64,000 nt of DNA from Callaeas wilsoni (lineage: Eukaryota > Chordata > Aves > Passeriformes > Callaeidae), in NCBI GenBank assembly GCA_013398955.1, contig VWPU01023315.1, positions 1 through 64,000 of the forward strand. Reading direction: 5' to 3'. Within the stretch, counting starts at the first letter, position 1. Each line of letters opens with the position of its first letter. Positions 1 through 52,395 of this stretch are shown here, piece after piece. Under the pieces are notes generated by a model. That model saw only the letters and a program-made list of their open reading frames with translations, was not told where the DNA came from and ran no database searches. The translations under genes were made by a program, and so were the position numbers.

Positions 1-43033
<43,033 letters not shown>

Positions 43034-43238
43034 AGATAAATATTAGAGATTATTTAAGGAAACCAGAGAAACAGTAAATACACATACAGAGCCTAACTGC
43101 AGCCAGTGACCTAAAAATCACACGGCGGTAAAACCGGAGTCACCTTTCACCGTGAGGTGATCCTCCTTCCCTCAGTGCGGAACTTCAGGGGCGGGGGGGA
43201 AGAGTTCAACTTACACACCAAAACTTATCTTAAAGGAA

Positions 43239-43244
43239 AATAAA
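43239..43244 (+). terminator. GRB2: Proximal AATAAA running into an A tract
   Basis: AATAAA about 205 nt after the GRB2 stop, continuing into an unbroken A run. It could be a proximal poly(A) signal, but the genomic A tract would also cause false oligo-dT priming. Confidence 0.3.
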
Positions 43245-43965
43245 AAAAAAAAAAAAAAAAAGGAGAGAGAAAGAAAAAAATGAAAATAACAAATTTCCTC
43301 AGCTGCTCCTGGGTTATCCCCTTTTATTCACTCTTGTTGCAAGTGAGTGTTTTAAGGTCACTTAAGGTCTCACCACCACAACTCTTCTTGGTTCCCCCTC
43401 CTCCTCTGTCCATCAGTGCATGAAGTTTTAATGCCATATAAAGTCCTAGCCATGCAGTTAAAGGAAAAGGGAGAAACTCTGCTGGTATTTTCTCTCTCTG
43501 CAAACAGTCTTCATTTGACATGAAGGGACATGAGAGAAGAACCAAATCCACAGTCCTGCCTTTAAAAAAAAACAAAAATCATCAGTCTCTGCTTTTGCCT
43601 TCAACATTCAGCATTTCTTGCCTGGGAAAGATGAGGTGTTAATCTAATTTTTGTTGTCTCTTCTCCTTTGGCACTTTCTTCTGAAGCTCAGCAGCTTCCA
43701 AACAGAGGAAGGGAGAAGAGTTGTGTGGCTTTTTGTTCTATTTTTTACTTTTGAGTCACAGAGCTGCTTTGAGAAACTCCAACGTACAACTGAAGTCTAT
43801 TAATGCTGTGCTGACAGCTTTTTTGTTTTTTCTTAAAGGTGTACGGTTGAGCACATTCTGTAATTTTTTCCATAGTGCCTTTCCCTTATTTTCTTTTTTA
43901 TTATTTTTTAAGTTAAAAGGACAGTCCAGAGCTTTTCAGAGGGTTTTTTTTTCTGCCTATGTGTA

Positions 43966-43971
43966 AATAAA
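43966..43971 (+). terminator. GRB2: Internal AATAAA in the GRB2 3' UTR
   Basis: AATAAA within gtgtaaataaatac. A candidate alternative poly(A) signal about 930 nt after the stop; a second AATAAA follows at 44098-44103. Confidence 0.35.
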
Positions 43972-45094
43972 TACTTTGGGGGAAGGGGGCAAAGGAGGGT
44001 GATTTTATCAATGGACACTTGAGAAAAATCTACAAACAGAGATGGAGCTTTAATCTTCAGATTTGTCTTACTGTTCAACTTCCCTTATTCCAAGGAAAAT
44101 AAAATCAAGGCATTCAAGTGGCAACTTAGGCTGCTCAGAGATGGAGAGCTGCAACCAGGAGCCTCAAAAGAAGTAAGAGGAAAGGGGAGAGTTATGATCA
44201 GGGAAAATGAGGAAGAATATTTTGGGGAGGGAGGGTTAAGGGGGGAATTTGAGAAATAATAGCCCTGAGATGTCCTACAAAATGTACATTCCTTTGGTGG
44301 AAAACTTCATAATGCAGAGAAACCTCAAGAAATAGTGCTTGAAAAAAACTTTACGCTCTTAGTGAATGTTTCTACGTGATGCATGTGATCAGCCTGTCTC
44401 CTCGGCCTGGATAGGCAGTATTTGCAGTCGTGTTGCTCTTGAGAAGTGGAGTTGGCATCCCTGTTCTCCAGTCTCTCCTCCCTCCTCAGGTCAGTGTTCC
44501 CGTTGAAGTAGCCCCCCGCCCGCTCCCGTTTGCAGCAGGCTGTGTGTGACTGTTCTCCCCACCCTGCACCCCCGGGGCGTTTCTGGTGGCCCTTTGCTCC
44601 TCACCAGAGCAGTGTGACATTAAATTGGACAGAAGGAAAGCAATCAGCCCGCAGCGCTCTCTGTGCCAATCCTCAGTTGCGTTGTTTTTCCCTTGGTGGC
44701 TGTTTGGCTGGATCCCTTCACCCCACCAACACATCCCAACCTGCAGCGGAGATCTCCTCCCGCCCTGCCTCAGCACGGGCAATCTTTTGTTGGAGGGTGC
44801 CTTTTTTTGTACTAAGTGTTAAAAAAGTTTTACTCCTGAGATGGACTCTGCCTTACACTTTAATTTTCCAGCAAATGAAAGAGAGAGCTACCCTGTAGAG
44901 TATTACTTTCTCCCCCCCTTGCTAGCTGTCACTCACTTTCTTCCCACTTTGTAAAGTGATTGGAAAAGGAATCTATGGCATTCTACACCTGGACCATTTG
45001 ATTGTTTCCTTATTTTGGAATTGGTGTATATCATGCAGCCTTGCAGACATACGTCTTGTGTGTGTATATATATTAAAAAAAAAATCCATGTTTA

Positions 45095-45100
45095 AATAAA
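45095..45100 (+). terminator. GRB2: AATAAA in the distal GRB2 3' UTR
   Basis: AATAAA followed by A residues, 75 nt before the last signal. It may work as an alternative or cooperating signal. Confidence 0.4.
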
Positions 45101-45169
45101 AAAAAAGGCCTATGTACTTAATCCTTTAACTCTGCAGCAGCATTTGGTAGATAGTAATTAACTGTGAAT

Positions 45170-45175
45170 AATAAA
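45170..45175 (+). terminator. GRB2: Probable main GRB2 poly(A) signal
   Basis: AATAAA in gaataataaatatac, followed 25-45 nt later by a U/GU-rich stretch (ctgtctgttatttc) suited to CstF binding. It is the last signal before the intergenic region, and the resulting 3' UTR length suits GRB2. Confidence 0.7.
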
Positions 45176-45195
45176 TATACATTGAATTCTTCACT

Positions 45196-45894
45196 TGAGC
45201 ATCTGTCTGTTATTTCAGTTAACTGAACAAGCTATGACTGAGTTTGTAGTTCAGACACTTCTGGAGCCTTTTGCTCAAAGGGGGAGGGAGGTGTTGGGCT
45301 GATGTAAGCACAGCAGCCGGGCTCAGGCTGTTGTGGCTTTGGCTCTGCTCCATCAGGGCCCTGCACATTGTTCTCGCTTCTGTTACCTAAAGCAGAACGG
45401 CTCTGCTGAGCTAACGAGGTGTGTGGGCAGCTCTCTGCAGCTTCTCCCCAGCCTTTGCTAATGGTGAAAGTGTCTGTGAGCATGAAAGCTGTACTCAGTT
45501 TTAACATACAATAGGAAAAGGCCTACATGGGAGTTTTGAGTGGTTTTAAACAGTTGCTCTTAGTTATTATGCTTAAATACTGATGATGTCAAGGTGGAAA
45601 TGCCTGGATATTCCTACAATTGGTTGTTCTTTTTTTTTTTTTGTGCCAGAAGTCAGTATGGAAGATTCACGGTGTGGCTCTAGCAGTTGGCTTTTTTTGT
45701 CACGCTGTAGCAGAACATGTTGCTCGAAGTGGTGTGTTACTGTACCTTGGGTTGGTTGCATAGAAAATCTTGCTTCCCCTGTTCTTTGTGGAGACAAGAG
45801 AAGGTTTGTTGGTCTGTGGTTGTGTGAGGTGGAGGTGGTGGTGGGAGCAGTGCTGAGGGCAGCGTGTGCTGCGAGCTGACCTTCTCTCACAGCC
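45196..45894. other. Intergenic region between GRB2 and the CR1 fragment
   Basis: No gene or conserved element recognised. A 13-base T run lies at 45630-45642. Confidence 0.7.
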
Positions 45895-46334
45895 CTGGCT
45901 CGTGGGACCAGAGAAGGGCAACAGAGGTGGGGAAGAATCTGGATAACAAGTGTGATGAGGAGTGGCTGAGGGAGCTGGGGTTGTTTAACCTGAAGAAGGG
46001 AAGGTCCAGGGGTGACCTTTTTGCTCTCTACAACTTCCTGGTAAGAGGGTGCAGCCAGGTGGGAGTCGGGTCTTCTCACAGGTAACAAATGACAGGACAT
46101 AAACTGCACCAGGGGAGCTTTAGGTTGGGCATCGGGAAGAATTTCTTCATGGAAAGGGTGATTAGACATTGGAACGGGCAGCCCGGGGAGGTGTCACCGT
46201 CCCTGGGGGTGTCTAAGGAAACAGCTGATGTGGCACTCAGTGCCATGGTCCGGCTGACGAAGTGGTGTTGGATCACAGGTTGGACTCCATGGTCTGAGGT
46301 CTTTTCCAGCCTCATTGATCCCGTGCTTCTGTGA
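45895..46334 (+). repeat. CR1 LINE fragment, longest in the window, upstream of SLC25A19
   Basis: About 440 bp. It carries the landmarks agagaagggcaacagagg, ggctgagggagctggggttg, ctctctacaacttcctgg, ggaagaatttcttcatgg, cattggaacgggcagcccgg, ttggatcacaggttggactc and terminal ttctgtga. It belongs to the 3' part of CR1, sense orientation. The 198-codon minus-strand ORF overlapping it is an antisense shadow. Confidence 0.92.
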
Positions 46335-46395
46335 ACACCCCATCCCGCGCACGTTGCGGACTCCGGACGGGGCCGGCGCGGCCGCCGGTCCCGGG

Positions 46396-46454
46396 ACTGC
46401 ATCTCCCAGCGGCCCCTGCGGCGCGCAGGCGCAGTGTGGAGCCGGCGGCAGCGG
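46396..46454 (+). promoter_or_regulatory. SLC25A19: SLC25A19 core promoter and probable 5' UTR exon
   Basis: GC-rich TATA-less promoter. actgcatctcccagc (46396-46410) resembles the ZNF143/Staf motif ACTACAATTCCC. gcgcgcaggcgcag (46421-46434) resembles an NRF-1 site, which suits a nuclear gene for a mitochondrial protein. A good donor gtgagg begins at 46455 and can splice to the acceptor at 46713-46714. The exact transcription start is not visible. Confidence 0.6.
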
Positions 46455-46714
46455 GTGAGGCGGCGCGGCGGGAGTCGGCCCAGAGCCGGACACCCCCGGT
46501 CCCACCGGGCTCGGCTCGGACCCCCCCGCCGGTGGCTGCCACAGGCGGGGCAGGGAGGTGCGGGGCCGAGGGAGTGGGGCAGAAGGGCGGTCTATGTGTC
46601 CCGTGGGGCGAGGAGGGGTTTTGGAGTGAGGAGGGGGCTGCGGGCCTTGGCGTGAGGGGACTGTGGGGTGGGGGCTCGGTGCGGGGGGCTCACTGCCCCT
46701 CTGCCCCTGCCCAG

Positions 46715-46856
46715 GCTGGGGGCGGCAGGCATGGTGGGTTACGACCCCGAAGCCAAGGGCGTGTCCACGGCGGAAGCGGCTGCAGCGGGATCAGCATCTG
46801 GCTTGGTCACTCGGGTCTTTGTCAGCCCCTTGGATGTCCTCAAGATCCGCTTTCAG
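46715..46856 (+). CDS. SLC25A19: SLC25A19 coding exon 1 (UTR 46715-46730, residues 1-42)
   Basis: Acceptor cccctgcccag ends at 46714; ATG at 46731; donor gtacct at 46857 (phase 0). It encodes [10 protein letters not shown] to [10 protein letters not shown], with the first carrier signature. Confidence 0.93.
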
Positions 46857-49800
46857 GTACCTCACTCGCGGCGTGCCCGGGGGCAGGGATGGAAGAGCCG
46901 GTCAGGGAGCAGAGCTGATCCTGTCCTGGGTGAACAGGTCACTTGTGCAGCCAGAGAGCACTAAATCCGCTCGTCAGCCCTCACCTACGTTGTGTACAGG
47001 TTATGCAAGGAAGTAGGGCTATCTTGTGTCCACCACTTCTATTTATACAACTTAACTTGTGTGGGAATGGAATCTTGTGTTTCTCACAGTTCGTTCTCTT
47101 TCTTTTTTTGTGAATGACTTCCACTCTCTGACTGAATTTTACCATCATCCCTCCTGCTTATCTTTGTGTTCATGCACATTTTTATTCTTTTAGAGCCCTT
47201 CATAAATAACATCCCAGTCAGATCTGAATGTGGTTCTGTGGGAAGGCAGAATGTCATCTCTTAGCATTAGCTGGCTGACAGGGTTGTGAATTCCTGAACT
47301 GGATACTTGAACCAGTGTTGAAGGGTGAAATTGAAAATATTTTCCCCCGTTTCCTCCAGCTCCAGATTGAGCAGCTCTCCTCCAAAAACCCTGCGGCCAA
47401 GTACCACAGCATCCTGCAAGCTGTGCAGCGCATCATGCACGAGGAGGGCTTGACAGCCTTCTGGAAGGGCCATGTTCCTGCTCAGTTCCTTTCTGTCGGC
47501 TTCGGAGCTGTTCAGGTGAGGGGACCAGGCATCACCTGAGCACAGTGTGTGTACACAGGACGCTGCTCTGCTCCCTCAGACCGTCTGTGTTCAGGAGTGG
47601 GAAGGATGTGTAGCTGTATAAAGCTGGTGTATAATTCCTAAGTTAGTATTCCTGAGCTTGCCGAATAGACTGGAGCATAGCGAGAGTAAACTGAGCTCTG
47701 TCTGTATCTGGTGTCTTAGATAAGCTCTCTCTACTCCTGACACTTGGCTTAGCTGTTCATGCCCCAAGCCTGGACAATTTTTTGCTTCTGGTCATGCTGT
47801 CACCCTAAGGGCTTGTTAGGAAAAACTCAGTGAAGCTGATGACGATGTTTTATACAGCATTGTTACGCTTAATTTGTAAACGTTAACAACAGCTTTAGGA
47901 GCAGTGGCTGAAAGGGTAAAGGACAGCATATGTGTAACATAGCAAACACTCTTCTGGATCCATAGAACATTAAAATGAGTCTTTCACTATTCTAGATGCA
48001 AGAATTAGCAGAAGTGTCAGATACCAGAGTATCCCAAGCATTCCCCGGGCTGCTTAGTGATTTTTAAACGTTGCAAGTTGGGGAGGACTTTTGAAGGACA
48101 AAGAAGGTGGTAACAAGCAGGGATGGGGGAGTGGAGCTCTCGGTGAAATGATAGAGGAGTGGGAGACCTGTGTGAGTTGTAAGGATTGGCTTCCTGACCC
48201 GTGCACGTTTGTTTCTGCAAGTTCATGGCATTTGAGAGCCTGACAGAACTGGTGCACAACGTCACCTCCTTCAACGCCCGCGACTCCTTCGTGCACCTGG
48301 TGTGCGGGGGCCTGGCTGCCTGCACGGCCACGGTGGCAGTCCAGCCTGTGGACACGCTGCGCACCCGCTTTGCTGCCCAGGGTGAGCCAAAGGTGAGGCT
48401 TAGCATTCCATGTTGGAATTGTCATCCATAGCAGTAGCAATATTTCACGGGTCTGAAGATGCAGAAGGTTTGAAAGCACATACAGTATTGTGGGTTAAAA
48501 TGAAGGAGCAGGTGCTGTTATGGGCAGTGTTTGCACTGTTGCCAAGTTATCCTCTGTGCTGTTGACACAGCTTTCCTAATTGTGTTTTGCTGCTTCTGAT
48601 CCTGACAGGTGATGCAGAAAGGAGAAACTGTCCTTAACATGATAACTCAATTTTTGCTTTGGCAGTTGGCTTTTTATAGAACTCACTCTCCAGGCTGTTG
48701 AACATTGCATTTTTGAAACTTTCCACATGCAGAGAGTCATGTTTAGATAATGATGGGGATGATACTTGAAACCAGTCACCTTTCACCTGTGCTTCATGTT
48801 CTTATTTATGCCAGAATTGGTCTCTGACCTAATTAGGTCTGTAATAATGAGATAGATTTGTATCAGAGCCATTTCTGTATTTAGCCTGCAGTAGAATTAC
48901 AGTATGTATGATATGAATTGTGTTGCAGGCGTTAAGAGCTGTTAAAAGAAAAATAATCACATGTGTGATGAAGGTGGTGTCAGGACTCAGCTCTGTGCCT
49001 TGTTGCTTCTAAGTCACAAGGGCTTAGCAGAGAACACTGTGAGCGTGTGGAAAATCACCTTGCTCATCACTTTGTGCTGAAGACAGTTGTATTTTGGGCA
49101 GTGGGGAATTCTATACCCATTACTGGGAAATGATCTGACCTTTGGTTTGCTGTTTTTAAGTTCACTGGAGAGTCACTCAGCCTCTTTCTTGTTGTCCAGA
49201 TCTACCCCAACCTTCGCCATGCAGTGGTGACCATGTACCAGACAGAAGGGCCTCGGACTTTCTACAGAGGTTTGACCCCCACACTCGTTGCTATCTTCCC
49301 ATACGCTGGTCTCCAGTTCTTCTTCTACAACATCCTGCAGCAGTTTTCCAAGCGTGTGATTCCAGGTGAAAGAAAGAATGGAGGTAGGAACTTGGGACAG
49401 TGATGGCTTGCAGTCGGGAGAGAAAGAGGATGAATGCTGGTTTGGGTGACTGATGTAAGCTCTCTTAGTCCTTTCACATTTTTTGATGCAACATCTGAAA
49501 AGTATCTCAGTTTCCCACCTCTCATTCTTACCCCTGCACAGAAATGCCAAGTTAAGTAAGTGGAGTTCACAAACAGCTCCTGTTGTGGAATAACCATGAT
49601 GGAAGTAGGTGGATGGGAAAGTGAAGTGTCATGGGCCAGGGTGCTCTTTCTTGAGCAGTGTCATATTACTGATACTGTGGGAAGACAGTGCTGGCAGAAT
49701 CTTTCTCTGTTTCATTAGCGCTGTAGGGACAGAACTCGGATTTCCTTAGTAAATCTGCCTGCAGATTCCAGCACAGCTGTTAGAGAACAGGATTCATTTA

Positions 49801-52067
49801 GTCTAATTAAAAGCTGCCAGGCTCTTGATTTGATGTTTTTATGTTGATTTCTAGCTCCATTGTAAGAGAACCTCATCCTGATGCAACCTGTCACCTTGGC
49901 CATTCTAGATACCTGTGCCTCCTTGAGAGAGAGGGATGCAGCAGCAGCATGGTTTTCGTCCTCAGTGGAATCTCTTCAACAGAGGAACTACACTTTTCAG
50001 TATCATGTCTGCATATTTAATTTAAGGTGGCAGAGGCTGATGGTGGTTTTGTGCTGGGAGCTCATGTTTGTCAGGAAAAAGTCTAATACAGAACTAATTT
50101 CCCACAAGCCTCTGTAATCATCAGGCAGTGTCAGCTTATGACGTTCCAATCCAGAATACATCAGCCTGAGCAGTCAGGGGCGCGAGATTTCCAGTGACCA
50201 GGCTTTTACTGGGGGGACCGTGAAAACTTTTCCATCCACTGGCAGCAAGTTGTCTGGTGACTGGGTGTTGGGGTTTTTGAGCAGAGCAAAACCATAAGTC
50301 AGTGTAATGGACCAAGAGGAGCTGGTCCTCTGATTCCAACAGACAGTGCAAGCCTGAAAAAATACAGCTTGAGATTCTTTGGCCCAAACTATGCAGAAGA
50401 GGTGATGTAACTTCAGAGTACTTTTTTGACATTACTTCTTGTGAAAAGTGATTTTTAACTTAGCTCTTGTGATCTTTAATCAGCTCTGCTAATCCTCTTT
50501 TCCCTCCTTGCTATCCTTTTCCCTTTCTGCTTCTCAGGCAACTTTAAAAACCTTGTTTGTGGCAGCTGTGCTGGCGTCATCAGCAAAACCCTCACGTACC
50601 CTTTGGATGTGGTCAAAAAGCGACTGCAAGTGGGTGGCTTTGAGCACGCTCGGGCAGCCTTTGGGCAGGTGAGAAATGTTGGAACTGGTGAATTTTCCTG
50701 AGTATGGAGCTAGTCCAGTGCACTGGAATGCAGTGACAATCCACCAGTGGTACCTGTTGAGTTCATGTTTGGGTTGGGAGCTCCCACTGAGCATTGGTCT
50801 CGTTTAATAATGTGAATTTATGCATGAACATACTGGGTTTATTTTATGACACTGTCCAACATACCTGTGCTCTGGCTTGTCATCCCTCTCCATCAGCTGT
50901 GTCTTCGAGCTGGGCAGGAGTCAGGCAGACAAAGGGGTTTTTATTTACTTCACTTTTCTAGTTGCATCTTGGTATTTCTGATTCAGAACCAGATTACTAG
51001 CAGAGGATGACACTGGCTCTGTGCTGGGGTCACCTGGCTGTCAGGCTCCTCTTCTGCAATTAATATTTTGACACAAGGAATAGGCACTAAGTGTTCAACA
51101 TGTATCTTATGTATGAGAATGGCCTGAAATTCAAAACAAATTAAATTCTCTGGTGTTCTTTAGCACCATTGTTACCACCTTGAAATACACTTGAAGACAA
51201 ATACAGATCTTTCAAGGAACTTTCTCTTTTTTTCCATGAAATGTGGACATTTTCTCTTTTCCTTAAAATTCCTTGGATCTGAGAAGAAAATCAGTCTGTA
51301 CCCTAAAAAACTCTGGAATAGAATTTTGATGTCTCGGCCCATTGCAGTGGATGCTTTTCCTCTGGCAGTGAGATACAGAATTTGTTCTTAGCATTGATCT
51401 GTCACAAGATGTTAAAAATGCACAGTGTAACATGACAACATACAGACAGCTAATTCGGAAATTTCTAAGTGCTGTAGCTGTGTTTCTTTTCTGTCAGAAA
51501 ACTCAAAAATTTTTCCTTCTTAGACAGTGAAGGGGATAGAAAACAGTAGCTGCACAATCTGAAATAATGACTTCACAAACCTGTGCCATAAATTTGAAGT
51601 CATGCTGTTGTTGCATGCAGAGGTTTTACAGCCTTTCAGTGAATGATGTGCATCAACCACTGCTGATGCTAAATGTCTACATTTCCTCTACCCTGCTCTC
51701 TCTAAACTACATCTGAAACTTTCAGTTAGTTATAATATTATCCAGATAGGCATCTCCAGGCTGCATGTCAAGATAATGTTTCTATGGTATAGTTTGGGGA
51801 TCTTTGTGGGCTTTTCCAGTTGACCTGAAGTTTTCTTGTTTAACCTTGTTGCCATTTCTCTCCCAGGTGCGGACATATGGGGGTCTCCTGGACTGTGTGA
51901 GGCAGATCATGCAAGAGGAGGGCCCAGGTGGGTTCTTCAAGGGCCTCTCTCCCAGCTTGCTGAAGGCTGCCTTCTCCACGGGCCTCGTCTTCTTTTGGTA
52001 CGAGCTGTTCTGCAGCCTCCTGTGCACCCTGAAGAGCCCTGAGAGCACAAAGAGGAAGGAAGGCTGA
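46731..52067 (+). CDS. SLC25A19: Mitochondrial thiamine pyrophosphate carrier, complete CDS in six exons
   Basis: Inner-membrane member of the SLC25 family that brings thiamine pyrophosphate into the matrix for pyruvate, oxoglutarate and branched-chain ketoacid dehydrogenases. Exons 46731-46856, 47360-47515, 48222-48392, 49200-49383, 50538-50668 and 51867-52067 join to 322 residues (human 320 as recalled). The three carrier repeats show their signatures: PLDVLK 33-38, PVDTLR 136-141, PLDVVK 234-239, each at the end of an odd-numbered helix. The family motifs [31 protein letters not shown] and [18 protein letters not shown] are intact. The N-terminus MVGYDP matches the family and sets the start; the Kozak context is good (G at -3 and +4). 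There is no cleavable presequence, as usual for carriers. Human disease positions Gly125 and Gly177 are conserved here as Gly123 and Gly175. Confidence 0.97.
47360..47515 (+). CDS. SLC25A19: SLC25A19 coding exon 2 (residues 43-94)
   Basis: Acceptor tttcctccag, donor gtgagg; 156 nt, phase 0-0. It encodes LQIEQLSS through GFGAVQ, covering the first matrix loop and the second helix, with [15 protein letters not shown]. Confidence 0.96.
48222..48392 (+). CDS. SLC25A19: SLC25A19 coding exon 3 (residues 95-151)
   Basis: Acceptor tttctgcaag, donor gtgagg at 48393; 171 nt, phase 0-0. It holds the second signature PVDTLR and AAQGEPK. A competing donor gtgagc lies 11 nt upstream within the exon, but using it would shift the frame. 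Confidence 0.95.
49200..49383 (+). CDS. SLC25A19: SLC25A19 coding exon 4 (residues 152-212)
   Basis: Acceptor ttgttgtccag, donor gtagga; 184 nt, ends one base into Gly213 (phase 1). It encodes IYPNLRHAV through [10 protein letters not shown] and PGERKNG. Confidence 0.95.
50538..50668 (+). CDS. SLC25A19: SLC25A19 coding exon 5 (residues 213-256)
   Basis: Acceptor cttctcag, donor gtgaga; 131 nt. It completes Gly213, then runs from [10 protein letters not shown] to ARAAFGQ, with the third signature PLDVVK. Confidence 0.96.
51867..52067 (+). CDS. SLC25A19: SLC25A19 coding exon 6 (residues 257-322 and stop)
   Basis: Acceptor tctctcccag; TGA at 52065-52067. It encodes the last matrix loop and sixth helix ([24 protein letters not shown]), ending KRKEG. 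Confidence 0.96.
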   Translation: MRTYGGLLDCVRQIMQEEGPGGFFKGLSPSLLKAAFSTGLVFFWYELFCSLLCTLKSPESTKRKEG

Positions 52068-52395
52068 AAGGGACATGCATAGCTGCCTGCTGCTCTCCTC
52101 AGGAGTGGAGACTGATGATCCTACTCTGTCACGAGCGTGTTGGAAACATCAGAGCTCCCAGAGCTCCCCCAGCCGTGGGGAATCACCTCCTGGGACCAAG
52201 CAGAAGGAGAAGGCGACTGCAGTTCTGCTGGAGACACGGAACTGCTTGGCTGGAAGCTGTTCAACAGAGCACTTTTCTTCTGTCTCCTCTCATATCAGTG
52301 CACATTTAGTGGGGAAGAGGGGAAACCAACAGACCACTCCCTAGCAATGCCTGTGCTCTGGAAACGCACCCAATAAAGCGGGTAAATCCCTGAGC
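52068..52395 (+). terminator. SLC25A19: SLC25A19 3' UTR with poly(A) signal
   Basis: A short 3' UTR. AATAAA at 52372-52377 (acccaataaagcggg) about 305 nt after the stop. The cleavage site is inferred at roughly 52390-52400. Confidence 0.8.

Larger units (their letters stand above)
43034..45195 (+). other. GRB2: GRB2 3' UTR
   Basis: About 2.2 kb from the stop to the last good poly(A) signal. The length is close to that of mammalian GRB2 mRNA, and the segment around 43404-43450 (tctgtccatcagtgcatga onward) resembles mammalian GRB2 3' UTR as I recall it. It contains an A-rich run (43242-43261), several AATAAA signals and an AT-rich end. The 3' end is inferred from sequence only. Confidence 0.75.
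46857..51866 (+). other. SLC25A19: SLC25A19 introns between coding exons
   Basis: Five GT-AG introns: 46857-47359, 47516-48221, 48393-49199, 49384-50537 and 50669-51866. I see no CR1, RNA gene or extra exon in them. Confidence 0.85.

Noticed and set aside
45573..46169. 198-codon minus-strand ORF
   Set aside because: Its first half is the antisense of the CR1 fragment, and the rest crosses a poly-T run. It is not a gene.
46331..46918. 195-codon + strand ORF over the SLC25A19 promoter
   Set aside because: A GC-rich shadow running across the promoter, the 5' UTR intron and coding exon 1 in the wrong frame. The true protein starts at 46731.
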